The notes under the pieces were generated by a model that searched no databases, was not told the origin of the DNA, and saw nothing but the letters and a program-made list of their open reading frames with translations. From Corynebacterium glucuronolyticum DSM 44120 (GTDB taxonomy: Bacteria > Actinomycetota > Actinomycetes > Mycobacteriales > Mycobacteriaceae), in assembly GCF_030440595.1 (NCBI RefSeq), contig NZ_CP047452.1, forward strand, positions 1,364,001 through 1,428,000: DNA of 64,000 bases. Direction: 5' to 3'. Both the position numbers and the translations under genes were made by a program. Positions 24,502-32,317 of this stretch are shown one piece after another (position 1 is the stretch's first letter; each line of letters starts with the position of its first letter).

Positions 24502-26031
24502 GTGAATAACACCTCTTCTCCTGTCCTCATTGGTGTGGGCGTCGGCCCCGGCGACCCGCAGCTGCTCACTCTCGCCGCAGTAGATGCCATTTCGTCTGCC
24601 GATGTCGTGTGCTACCACGCCAAGCCGGGCGGTTCGTCTAACGCGCGGGCCATCGCCGAACAATTTTTCACTGCGGGACAGATCCATGAGCTCCTTGAGT
24701 ACCCAGTGACAACGGGCTCGCATCCCGACGGCTACACGGCGGCACTTGCCCAGTTCTATTCGGAGGCATCTGAGCGGTTGGCAGCTCACCTCGATGCAGG
24801 GCGCACCGTCGCCGTCCTCGCCGTCGGCGATCCCATGCTGTACTCCTCCTACCAGCATCTCAGTAGGCTCCTTGCTGATTACCCGCAGCGCATCATCCCC
24901 GGTATACCCTCCGTCACCGCTGCGGCCGACGTGCTGGGCACCCCGCTCGCAGAAGATGAGGATGTGTTGTCCATCATCCCGGCAACTCTCAGCGAGGATG
25001 CTCTGCACGCCAGCTTGGCTACGTGCGACACAGCTGTCTTTATGAAGCTCGGCCGCAACTTTGACAAGGTTAAGAAGGTGCTCACGGAACAGGGACTGGC
25101 AGAGCGGGCCTACGTTGCTGTCCGCGTCGGCATGGACGGGCAGAAGGTTCTTCCACTCACCGAGGCGAACGCCGAGGAGATCCCCTACTTCGCCGTCGCC
25201 GTCGTTCCCACCCAGCTTGTCGATGCCCCCGTCTCCCCCGAACCCGGCAGCGTCACCGTCGTCGGGCTCGGGCCTGGTGCTGCCCGCTGGACAACCCCAG
25301 AGGTTTCCCGCGCACTCCGTGAGGCGACAGACATCGTCGGCTACACCACCTACGTCAAGCGTGTGCCAGAGCGAAAGGGACAAGTCCGACACTTAAGCGA
25401 CAACAGGGTTGAGGCGGAGCGCTCCGAGCATGCCCTCCAGCTCGCCCGTGAAGGCAAGCGCGTTGTTGTCGTCTCCTCCGGCGACCCCGGCGTGTTCGCC
25501 ATGGCGACCGCCGTCCTTGAGGTCCAGCACACTCGCGGCTACGAGGATGTTTCGGTCCGCGTGCTGCCGGGGATGACGGCGGCCCAGGCCGTTGCTTCCC
25601 GGGTCGGTGCTCCTCTTGGCCATGATTTTGCCTTGATCAGCCTTTCCAACCGGCTTAAGCCGTGGGACCAGGTGGTGACAAGGGTTCGCGCCGTTGCCGG
25701 TGCGGACATGGCCATGGCCATCTACAATCCCGCCTCCAAGAAGCGCACATGGCAGGTGGAAGAATTCAAGAAGATCCTGCTTGAGTACCGCACGCCGGAC
25801 ACCCCCGTGATCGTCGCCCGCGCCGTCGGCGCGCCGGAGGAAAAGGTGACGGTGACCACCCTAGGGGAGCTAGACCCGCAGGTGGTGGACATGCGGACGA
25901 TGCTCGTCATCGGAGCGTCGACAAGCGTGAGCTTTACGACGGTCGACGGCACGCGCGTATACACCTCGCGTTACTACGGCACGCCCGAGTGGGGTGAGAA
26001 GCCCGCAGATTTCGATGTAACAAAAAGGTAA
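24502..26031 (+). CDS. cobIJ: Fused precorrin-2 C20- / precorrin-3B C17-methyltransferase
   Basis: The 509-residue protein carries two tetrapyrrole methylase domains. The first (about 1-240, CobI) shows GVGVGPGDPQLLTL and LAVGDPMLYSSY. The second (about 250-495, CobJ) shows VVGLGPGAARWTTPEV and VSSGDPGVFAMA. CobI methylates precorrin-2 at C-20 and CobJ methylates precorrin-3B at C-17 with ring contraction. The same fusion and length occur in M. tuberculosis. The start is a GTG immediately after the cobH stop, with AAGGAAAT as ribosome site within the end of cobH. Confidence 0.95.
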   Translation: MNNTSSPVLIGVGVGPGDPQLLTLAAVDAISSADVVCYHAKPGGSSNARAIAEQFFTAGQIHELLEYPVTTGSHPDGYTAALAQFYSEASERLAAHLDAGRTVAVLAVGDPMLYSSYQHLSRLLADYPQRIIPGIPSVTAAADVLGTPLAEDEDVLSIIPATLSEDALHASLATCDTAVFMKLGRNFDKVKKVLTEQGLAERAYVAVRVGMDGQKVLPLTEANAEEIPYFAVAVVPTQLVDAPVSPEPGSVTVVGLGPGAARWTTPEVSRALREATDIVGYTTYVKRVPERKGQVRHLSDNRVEAERSEHALQLAREGKRVVVVSSGDPGVFAMATAVLEVQHTRGYEDVSVRVLPGMTAAQAVASRVGAPLGHDFALISLSNRLKPWDQVVTRVRAVAGADMAMAIYNPASKKRTWQVEEFKKILLEYRTPDTPVIVARAVGAPEEKVTVTTLGELDPQVVDMRTMLVIGASTSVSFTTVDGTRVYTSRYYGTPEWGEKPADFDVTKR

Positions 26032-26071
26032 CGTATGCTATAGAATTACGTTGAAATAAGGAGGAAAAGCT

Positions 26072-26428
26072 ATGGGAACCGCCACCAAGAAGATTATCGC
26101 CGGTATCGTCAGCGCCAGCATCATCGCCGGTGCGACACCGGCAACAGCGGCCAAGATCTATCCCAGCCTGCCGGAAAGTCAGCAGCAGTCATCCAGCGAG
26201 GTTGACAGCGATCTCGGCTACACTGCGGCATCCAAGAATGAGTCATCGGAACTCCGCAACGTTTCAAGTGAACTTGGCGACACGAAGACCGACAAGTGGT
26301 TCCGTGGCCTCCCCGAGTGGCTACAGCGTTTCCTCATGACGCTCGCCGTGTCAGCCACCGTGCAGGCCGTTCTTCTCGCTCTCCTCGGTCCGATCCGTGG
26401 CTGGGTGTACCGCACCTTCAACGTCTAA
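26072..26428 (+). CDS. Small secreted, C-terminally membrane-anchored protein of unknown function
   Basis: The 118-residue protein has a Sec-type signal peptide (KK in the basic region, hydrophobic IIAGIVSASIIAGA, ATPATAA cleavage site near residue 27). A polar region follows, rich in Ser, Glu and Asn (about 30-75). It ends in one membrane helix (about 88-110, FLMTLAVSATVQAVLLALLG) and a short basic tail. I do not recognise a family. It has a very strong ribosome site (AAGGAGGA) and its own terminator, so it should be well expressed. Position after cobIJ hints at, but does not prove, a link to cobalamin or cobalt. Confidence 0.72.
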   Translation: MGTATKKIIAGIVSASIIAGATPATAAKIYPSLPESQQQSSSEVDSDLGYTAASKNESSELRNVSSELGDTKTDKWFRGLPEWLQRFLMTLAVSATVQAVLLALLGPIRGWVYRTFNV

Positions 26429-26440
26429 GTATTACTTTAA

Positions 26441-26467
26441 CACCCCGCTCAGGCGGGGTGTTTTTGT
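26441..26467 (+). terminator. Terminator of the small secreted protein gene
   Basis: An 8-bp perfect stem (26441-26448 with 26453-26460) with TCAG loop and a TTTTTG tail. Confidence 0.93.
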
Positions 26468-26527
26468 ATTTGGTCGGGGTAGTGGTTGTGGGAATGCGTG
26501 TGTGCTAGCAGCATCGGGAGCGTGAGC

Positions 26528-26572
26528 GTGCGAAGGGAACCCCTGCTGAGAGGGTTGCGTTTTGAGCAGTGT
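26528..26572. repeat. 45-bp direct repeat, copy 1
   Basis: It matches the second copy at 26630-26675 over its whole length with a few mismatches. Shared cores are CTGCTGAG and GAGCAGTGT. It contains an AACCC...GGGTT inverted repeat. Confidence 0.75.
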
Positions 26573-26629
26573 CGTTGCCCCGCCGGCGGGAGCGCGGACG
26601 GACCCTGCGTGGGGTGTGTGCTTTTCGAC

Positions 26630-26675
26630 GTGCGGAAGGAACCCCCTGCTGAGGGGGTTGTATTTCGAGCAGTGT
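26630..26675. repeat. 46-bp direct repeat, copy 2, abutting the HNH gene
   Basis: It directly touches the stop codon of the HNH gene. It contains a perfect AACCCCC/GGGGGTT stem with a TGCTGA loop that may act as that gene's terminator, although no T-tract follows. Confidence 0.75.
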
Positions 26676-27812
26676 TTAGCTGTTTAGTGCGGTCATTTTT
26701 CGTGCTAGGCGGATGGCGCCGCCTTGGGCGCAGGGGTGCATGTTGAGTTTGGGTTTGCCGCCGAAGGCGGGCACCCACATGTCCAACCCATCAATTTTCT
26801 CCACATGCCCATGCAGGGGACGGTCCCGATCATCATCGTTTCGCCCATTGTCATACGGGCACAGCATCGTCAGGTTGGAGGTTGTTGTTTTCCCACCGTG
26901 TTTAAAAGCCACCACATGGTGCGGCTGGCAATAATCTGCACCGACCCCGCACCCATCGGCCACACACACCGGGTTAATAAGCCGGAGCACCTGACGCTGA
27001 TACGCATCAGCAAACCGGGCATCCGGATCCTCTGGATCCAGGCGGAACAACCCCAGGTCTTCACCGGTGATGTGGTTGACAGTCAGGGCTAAACCGAAGG
27101 CGGTGATTTGGACTTGGGTGAAGTCTTTGACTTGCATCACCGACCCGTCGGTAAGCGATAAGGCGGCGTGTGCGCGTTCTGCGGGGGTCACCCCCAACAC
27201 GTCGGGGTTAAGCGGCACGATGACAGCGGGGGTAACGGTTGCGACTTTGCCGGTGGCATTGCCCAGAATCAACTGGCAGATGGCGTCTGCCAGGTCGAGG
27301 TGTTCCTTTTCGGCGTAGGCTTTGGCGGCGTTTATAGCCTGGGTGACCAGGTGGCTGGAGGTGCGTACGCACAGGTCTTTCATGGTGGAGTTTTTCACCC
27401 GCCTCGTCGACACCGCCTTCTTCGGGTTCTCCACCCCCGTGCCATTGATCGCGGCCAACAGTTCTTTGGCGCGGTGGCCTATTGCCGCCTGGTCGGCGGG
27501 TTGCTGCAAAAGGCCGATGCGGAGCTGCCAGGCGTTGTTTTTGTTTTTCAGTTTGGCTACGTGGCGTTCGATTTCCCGCAGTGATTCCAGTGTGTGGTGG
27601 TTAGCACTAGACCGCGCCCGGCAGCGTTCCTGTTTGACGGTGGCGCTGGTGGTGCCGAAGTAGATGCCGGATAGTTTCTTAATCACCCGGGCGTGTGCCG
27701 GGTCGGCACCACCGCGAACAAGTTTTGCAACAGACCAGCCTTGGTACACCCCAAGGATGGTGTTCATTGAATCAGCGTAGAGGCGTAAATAATCCCCCCG
27801 AAATGTTTCCAT
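26676..27812 (-). CDS. DUF222 / HNH endonuclease protein (13E12-repeat type)
   Basis: The 378-residue protein has an N-terminal DUF222 helical region and a C-terminal HNH nuclease motif. The motif includes CVADGCGVGADYCQPHHV with two zinc-binding cysteine pairs, the HH catalytic core, GGKTTTSNLTMLC and the final DNGRNDD. Such genes are abundant, scattered and often multicopy in actinobacteria, and behave like mobile or selfish elements; targets are unknown. The start METFRGDYLRL is chosen, although the frame continues 18 codons upstream through a hairpin. It sits between two divided parts of the cobalamin cluster and is flanked by the direct repeats. Confidence 0.85.
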   Translation of the reverse strand: METFRGDYLRLYADSMNTILGVYQGWSVAKLVRGGADPAHARVIKKLSGIYFGTTSATVKQERCRARSSANHHTLESLREIERHVAKLKNKNNAWQLRIGLLQQPADQAAIGHRAKELLAAINGTGVENPKKAVSTRRVKNSTMKDLCVRTSSHLVTQAINAAKAYAEKEHLDLADAICQLILGNATGKVATVTPAVIVPLNPDVLGVTPAERAHAALSLTDGSVMQVKDFTQVQITAFGLALTVNHITGEDLGLFRLDPEDPDARFADAYQRQVLRLINPVCVADGCGVGADYCQPHHVVAFKHGGKTTTSNLTMLCPYDNGRNDDDRDRPLHGHVEKIDGLDMWVPAFGGKPKLNMHPCAQGGAIRLARKMTALNS

Positions 27813-27813
27813 A

Positions 27814-27833
27814 CCCCGCACACTAACGCGGGG
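27814..27833 (-). other. Hairpin next to the HNH gene start codon
   Basis: A 6-bp GC stem (27814-27819 with 27828-27833) with an 8-nt loop ends 1 nt before the ATG. It would mask any ribosome site, so expression may be poor or controlled at this point. Confidence 0.5.
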
Positions 27834-27875
27834 CAGGAGACATCGCATGACAAATAGGGGGTACACTACCCCCGG

Positions 27876-28598
27876 CTATGGGAGGGCGGCGATCGCGTCC
27901 GCAGCCGTGTGTACGAGGTTGCCTTCTGCCGGAAGCGGTGGGCGCTGCACAATGATGACGGGGATGTGCAGGTCCCTCGCTGCCTCTAGTTTGGCGTGTG
28001 TGAGGTCCCCGCCGGAGTTCTTCGTTACCAGTGCCTCTATGCCGTTGGAGTGGATGAGATCCTTTTCGCCGTCGATGGTGAACGGTCCGCGGGACAGGAG
28101 GATGTCGTGCTGTGGAGGGAGGGCAACCTCAGGCGGGTCTACACAGCGGATGAGGAAGCGGGTGGAGTCGCAACCGGCGAAGTGGGCAAGTTTTTGCCGG
28201 CCAATGGTGAGCAGAACGGTGCTAAACCGTGCGGATTCGGCAGCCGCTTCGTCCATGGAGGACACTTCGATCCAGGTCTCCCCCGGTTGTTTTTCCCACG
28301 CCGGCCTGTGCAGGTGGATGAGGGGGGTGCCTGTTGTCGCGCACGCCGTCGCCGCGGACTGCGAGATTTTTTCGGCGAAGGGGTGCGTCGCATCGAAGAG
28401 GACATCGATGGAGTGCTCACGAATCCACTCTGTGAGGCCTTCCGGCCCGCCAAAACCGCCGATGCGCACCTCGCCCACGGGCAGTGCTGGGTCCTTGACC
28501 CTGCCGGCCAGTGAGCTGATGACATAGTCGCCGCGACCGACAAGGAGAGCCGCGAGGTCGCGGGCTTCCCGTGTGCCGCCGAGGATTAGTGCACGCAT
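27876..28598 (-). CDS. cobK: Precorrin-6A reductase
   Basis: CobK reduces precorrin-6A to dihydro-precorrin-6 using NADPH. The 240-residue protein has the family opening ALILGGTREARDLAALL (about 3-19), DATHPFAEKIS (about 69-79) and the C-terminal VTKNSGGDLTHAKLEAA segment. It is the last gene of the leftward pepQ-cobL-cobM-cobK operon and overlaps cobM by 13 bp, which implies coupled translation. Confidence 0.95.
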   Translation of the reverse strand: MRALILGGTREARDLAALLVGRGDYVISSLAGRVKDPALPVGEVRIGGFGGPEGLTEWIREHSIDVLFDATHPFAEKISQSAATACATTGTPLIHLHRPAWEKQPGETWIEVSSMDEAAAESARFSTVLLTIGRQKLAHFAGCDSTRFLIRCVDPPEVALPPQHDILLSRGPFTIDGEKDLIHSNGIEALVTKNSGGDLTHAKLEAARDLHIPVIIVQRPPLPAEGNLVHTAADAIAALP

Positions 28599-29359
28599 GG
28601 GATCGTCCTTCCGTGCTCATCGCGTGGCCGGTCGTCGGAGTAGAGGAAGCTATCGGGGAACTGCGTGGCGGAAAGCACGGGTCCGACGATGATGACGGCG
28701 GTCCGGGTGATCTCTGCTGCGGCGATGTCTTGGGGTAGCTTTCCGACGGTCGTACGTACCACTTGCTCATTGTCGCGTGACGCGTACGCGACCACGGCAA
28801 CCGGGCAGTCGGTGCCGTAGTTGGGTGCGAGCTCATCGGACACACGTTGGGCATCATGGGCAGCCAGGTGGATGACGAGCGTCGCCCCGGACTTACCGAG
28901 GGTATCAAGGTCCTCCCCCGCGGGCATTTTCGATGCGCGTCCGGATACGCGGGTCAAGATGACGGTCTGCCCAACGGTGGGAACCGTGAGCTCGTGGCCA
29001 AGTGTTGCCGCAGCGGCGGCGAAAGCCGGCACGCCAGGTACAACTTCATAGTCAATACCGAGCTCCGTAAGACGCCGCACCTGCTCAGCAAGGGCGGAAT
29101 AAACCGAGGGGTCGCCAGACTGGAGGCGGAGCACGTCAATGCCCTTGTCGTGATAGGAAGAAATGGTCTCCATGATGGAATCGAGGGGCATCCGCGCCGT
29201 ATTGATGAGCTCGCAGTCGTCCGGCGTGGACTCCAAAACGCTTTCCGGAACGATGGAGCCCGCGTACATGACAACGCGCGCGTTGCGGATCAACCTATCT
29301 GCGCGAACGGTGAGGAGATCAGCGGCACCGGGGCCGGCGCCGATGAAATAAACAGTCAT
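28586..29359 (-). CDS. cobM: Precorrin-4 C11-methyltransferase
   Basis: The 257-residue tetrapyrrole methylase transfers a methyl group from SAM to C-11 of precorrin-4. It starts TVYFIGAGPGAADLLTVRA with the family's GAGPGA glycine loop. It has the LQSGDPSVYSALAEQ loop around 79-93 and the EVVPGVPAFAAAAATLG region. It lies 3 bp downstream of cobL and overlaps cobK, all on the same strand. Confidence 0.95.
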   Translation of the reverse strand: MTVYFIGAGPGAADLLTVRADRLIRNARVVMYAGSIVPESVLESTPDDCELINTARMPLDSIMETISSYHDKGIDVLRLQSGDPSVYSALAEQVRRLTELGIDYEVVPGVPAFAAAAATLGHELTVPTVGQTVILTRVSGRASKMPAGEDLDTLGKSGATLVIHLAAHDAQRVSDELAPNYGTDCPVAVVAYASRDNEQVVRTTVGKLPQDIAAAEITRTAVIIVGPVLSATQFPDSFLYSDDRPRDEHGRTIPCVH

Positions 29360-29362
29360 GGT

Positions 29363-30556
29363 TTAGCTTTCTGTCTCTTTGACCGCCACCCATTGGATGA
29401 CAGGGAGGGCGGGTTGCAGTGTTGTAAAACGTCCCACAGCGTGGTGTTTGCTGATCGCCACGCTTGTCAGTTCGCCACCATAACGTGAGCACAGCTCCAC
29501 GAGCCTGCCGACGGATTCCAGTGTGACTGCGTGGGCGACAATCCTTCCACCGGGAACAAGCGCGGCGTAGGCGGCATCGACCATTTCTTTATCGCTGAGC
29601 CCACCGCCAATGAACACGGCATCGGGGCGTTCAGTGAGACCAGCAATCGACGTTCCGGCATCACCGCGGGATACAGAAACACGGCGGGAGACGCCGAGGC
29701 GCTGTGCATTGTCTTCAATCCGGGTTGCGCGCTCTTCGTTTCTCTCGAAGACACGTGCCGAGGTGCCCGGAGTCGAGCGGCAGAATTCGATGGCAATCGA
29801 GCCTGCTCCCCCGCCGATGTCCCACAGGTGCTGGTTGGGTAACGGGCGCAGGGCAGTCACGCCATGGACGCGCACCGCCTGTTTGGTGAGCTGACCGTCA
29901 TTGAGAAATTGATCGTCGACAAGCCCGGGCAGCGCTGACTCCTGCGGCCCGGACGGCTCAACAGCGGTGACCACGAGGGAAGAACCGGGCTCGGGCGGGG
30001 CGGCGACCGTACCGTGGGTGATGGATTCCTCGGTACCACCGAGGTCGGCGAGAGCAGTGAGCGCGGAGTTCCCGTAGTCAGACCCCAGAGCAGCGGCGAC
30101 GGCGCCGGGGGTACCGAGCACCAAGAATCTGCGACCGCTTTGCACAAGCGGCACAACCTCGTCGGGGTGGCTCGTGGTCAAGCTCACCACGGGGGTGTCC
30201 TCCACCGTCCAGCCGAGACGGGCGCAGGCGAGCGTCGCCGAGGAGACGTGGGGATACACGGTGAAGTCTGCGCCGGGAAGCTCACGAAGAAGAGTGGTAC
30301 CTACCCCGTGGAAAAGCGGATCTCCAGATGCCAGGACGGTGACCTGTGCGCTGGCCGGAAAGGAGCCGAACAATGGCGCGATGCCGGGTGCGAGCGGACG
30401 GGGCCACGTGTGCGTATCCGCGTGCGGATTGAGAGCGGACACCATGTCCAGATGGCGCTGTCCACCGACGAGAATATCCGCCGTTGAGATCGCCTGCCGG
30501 GCGCGGGCGGTTATCCCGTGCGGACCGTCGCAGCCGATACCGACAATGGTGATCAT
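29363..30556 (-). CDS. cobL: Precorrin-6Y C5,15-methyltransferase (decarboxylating)
   Basis: CobL carries out two methylations (C-5, C-15) and a decarboxylation to give precorrin-8X. The 397-residue protein contains both halves. The N-terminal CbiE-like methylase has VGIGCDGPHGITARA and LASGDPLFHGVG. The C-terminal CbiT-like domain has the SAM motif LWDIGGGAGSIAIEF at about 240. Its ATG overlaps the pepQ stop (ATGA), so it is translationally coupled to the peptidase gene. Confidence 0.95.
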   Translation of the reverse strand: MITIVGIGCDGPHGITARARQAISTADILVGGQRHLDMVSALNPHADTHTWPRPLAPGIAPLFGSFPASAQVTVLASGDPLFHGVGTTLLRELPGADFTVYPHVSSATLACARLGWTVEDTPVVSLTTSHPDEVVPLVQSGRRFLVLGTPGAVAAALGSDYGNSALTALADLGGTEESITHGTVAAPPEPGSSLVVTAVEPSGPQESALPGLVDDQFLNDGQLTKQAVRVHGVTALRPLPNQHLWDIGGGAGSIAIEFCRSTPGTSARVFERNEERATRIEDNAQRLGVSRRVSVSRGDAGTSIAGLTERPDAVFIGGGLSDKEMVDAAYAALVPGGRIVAHAVTLESVGRLVELCSRYGGELTSVAISKHHAVGRFTTLQPALPVIQWVAVKETES

Positions 30557-31665
30557 GAGCGCGGCGTGTTGTTCAGACGCTCGCAGCCATCGGCGGTGAC
30601 CACGACGATGTCCTCAATGCGGGCGCCGACGTTGCCCTCCAAGTAGATGCCGGGCTCGACGGAGAAGGTCATCCCCTCTTCCAGAGGCATATCGTTGTCG
30701 GCGATGATGAACGGGTCCTCGTGCTCGGACAGGCCAATGCCGTGGCCGGTCCGGTGGAAGTACGCATCGCCATAGCCGGCCTCGGCGATGATGTCGCGGG
30801 CAACCGCATCGATGTGTTCTGCCGTTACTCCCGGCATAATCGCCTTCACGGCCTCCTCCTGGGCGCGCTGGAGGACGGGGATGAACTTCTGGTAATCGGC
30901 GCTCGGCTCAGCCCCCGGCACAACGAACGTGCGCGTGCAATCGGAGTGGTAACCGGGGCCGACGGTGCCGCCGAGGTCGACGACGACGACATCGCCCTTT
31001 TCCAGGACGCGGTCGGAGAAGTCGTGGTGCGGGTTCGCGCCGTTGGGGCCGGAGCCGACGATGATGAAGTCCACCACATCGTGCCCCTCGAGGATCAGCT
31101 TTTCAATGTCCGCAGCAACCTCCCGTTCGGTGCGACCGGCGACAAGCAGCTCGGGTACCTTGTAAAAGACTTGGTCAATTGCTTGCCCCGCCGTGCGCAG
31201 CCACTCGATTTCCTCGGGATCCTTGCGCATGAACAGTTCCTTTAGCACGGTCGTTGCCAGAACGAACTGCGCGGACGGTAGTTTCTCGCGGAGCTTAAAC
31301 AGGTGGTCGGCGGTGATTGAGGAGCCGATACCTACCTGGCCGGTCACGCCGCCACCGAAAATGTCGGTGGCGAGCGCGTACGGGTCCTCACCATCCGCCC
31401 AGCCAGCAATGTCGATATCCATCTGTCCCACCGGGGAGCGTCCGAGTTCGCCCTTGTCCACGCCTGGGGCGACAAGACGAGCAGTGCCGTCTGCGGCGAT
31501 GACCAGGGCGGTGAACCGCTCGTGGGAGGAAATCCAGCTGCCGGTGAGGTAGGCAAGCTCAGGACCAGTGCCAATAATGACACCGGCGAGGTGACGCTTA
31601 GTGAGCGTCTCGCGGGCCTGGTCGAGTCGCCTCTGGTACACGGAATGGTCGAACGTTTCAGTCAT
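30553..31665 (-). CDS. pepQ: Xaa-Pro peptidase (M24B family)
   Basis: This is a metallo-aminopeptidase or dipeptidase acting on X-Pro bonds in the cytosol. The 370-residue protein has a creatinase-type N-domain and a pita-bread catalytic domain with all metal ligands visible: Asp in VVDLGG and in YHSDCTRTF, His in HGIGLSEHEDP, Glu in SVEPGIYL and in GARIEDIVVV. The frame is open far upstream across the divergent protease, but ATG 31665 lies 7 nt after TAAAAT and matches the family start. It is the first gene of the operon with cobL, cobM and cobK. The same neighbourhood is conserved in relatives although no functional link to B12 is known. Confidence 0.92.
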   Translation of the reverse strand: MTETFDHSVYQRRLDQARETLTKRHLAGVIIGTGPELAYLTGSWISSHERFTALVIAADGTARLVAPGVDKGELGRSPVGQMDIDIAGWADGEDPYALATDIFGGGVTGQVGIGSSITADHLFKLREKLPSAQFVLATTVLKELFMRKDPEEIEWLRTAGQAIDQVFYKVPELLVAGRTEREVAADIEKLILEGHDVVDFIIVGSGPNGANPHHDFSDRVLEKGDVVVVDLGGTVGPGYHSDCTRTFVVPGAEPSADYQKFIPVLQRAQEEAVKAIMPGVTAEHIDAVARDIIAEAGYGDAYFHRTGHGIGLSEHEDPFIIADNDMPLEEGMTFSVEPGIYLEGNVGARIEDIVVVTADGCERLNNTPRS

Positions 31666-31672
31666 GCCTGTC

Positions 31673-31678
31673 ATTTTA
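31673..31678 (-). promoter_or_regulatory. -10 element of the pepQ-cobLMK operon (leaderless type)
   Basis: TAAAAT (minus strand) ends 7 nt before the pepQ ATG. Confidence 0.6.
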
Positions 31679-31701
31679 GCCACCGCAGTGCGGTCCTCGG
31701 C

Positions 31702-31707
31702 TACCCT
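31702..31707 (+). promoter_or_regulatory. -10 element of the serine protease gene (leaderless type)
   Basis: TACCCT ends 7 nt before the ATG at 31715, back to back with the pepQ promoter about 25 bp away. Confidence 0.5.
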
Positions 31708-31714
31708 GGTGGGC

Positions 31715-32317
31715 ATGGTGTATCCGTACCTTGTCACGTTATCGGCCGTCCGCCGGTCAGGCGGTTCCACGCGTCGAACGACATGTGTGGGTTCGGTCAT
31801 CGGACACAACCGCACGGGGGCTGTCGTACTTACAGTGGCGCACTTCTTTGACACCGTCAGCGCCGCAGACACCCGGCTGAAGCTGGAGGCGACGGGGACA
31901 TACCGGCGGGCGATGAGTGTGGACAAACTTGCCGGTACAGACCTTGCCCTGGTGACCACCAACGCCAAGTTTTCTGCGGATCCCCACCCCTACTACCCGC
32001 CCCTTTCTCCTGCCCGCCTGCGTCCACTGACGCGCGTGCTCACCGTCGCTCGGGAGCCGATCCCCGGTACCGTGATCACGCCGGTGGTGGTCGGTCTGGG
32101 AACTCACATGCGGATCCGTGTGCGCACCGGCGCTCTCGTCGCCCCGGACCCGGGCAGGAAGGTGCATCTCGGCGATTCAGGCAGCCCCGTGCTCGCCGAC
32201 GGACGGATCGTCGGCGTGCAATCGCTGGTGTTCAACCCCTGCAGAGTCAACACCGGCTTGTCGACGATCGCCTGCGTGCGTCCGCACCTGGCACGCATCG
32301 CGCATGCGGTGAGCTAA
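31715..32317 (+). CDS. Trypsin-like (S1-fold) serine protease, no signal peptide
   Basis: The 200-residue protein has a chymotrypsin-fold catalytic triad in the right order: His in VLTVAHFFD (about 42), Asp in AGTDLALVTT (about 74) and Ser in LGDSGSPVL (about 160). S1 proteases are normally exported. This one starts MVYPYLVTLSAVRRSGGSTR and lacks a Sec or Tat signal, so it may be cytosolic, or the true start may lie elsewhere. The promoter spacing favours this start. It is divergent from pepQ and convergent with helY, overlapping that stop by 4 bp. The target is unknown. Confidence 0.75.
   Translation: MVYPYLVTLSAVRRSGGSTRRTTCVGSVIGHNRTGAVVLTVAHFFDTVSAADTRLKLEATGTYRRAMSVDKLAGTDLALVTTNAKFSADPHPYYPPLSPARLRPLTRVLTVAREPIPGTVITPVVVGLGTHMRIRVRTGALVAPDPGRKVHLGDSGSPVLADGRIVGVQSLVFNPCRVNTGLSTIACVRPHLARIAHAVS

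Noticed and set aside
26528..26675. Direct repeats as a CRISPR array
   Set aside because: Only two copies, no further spacers, and no cas genes nearby.
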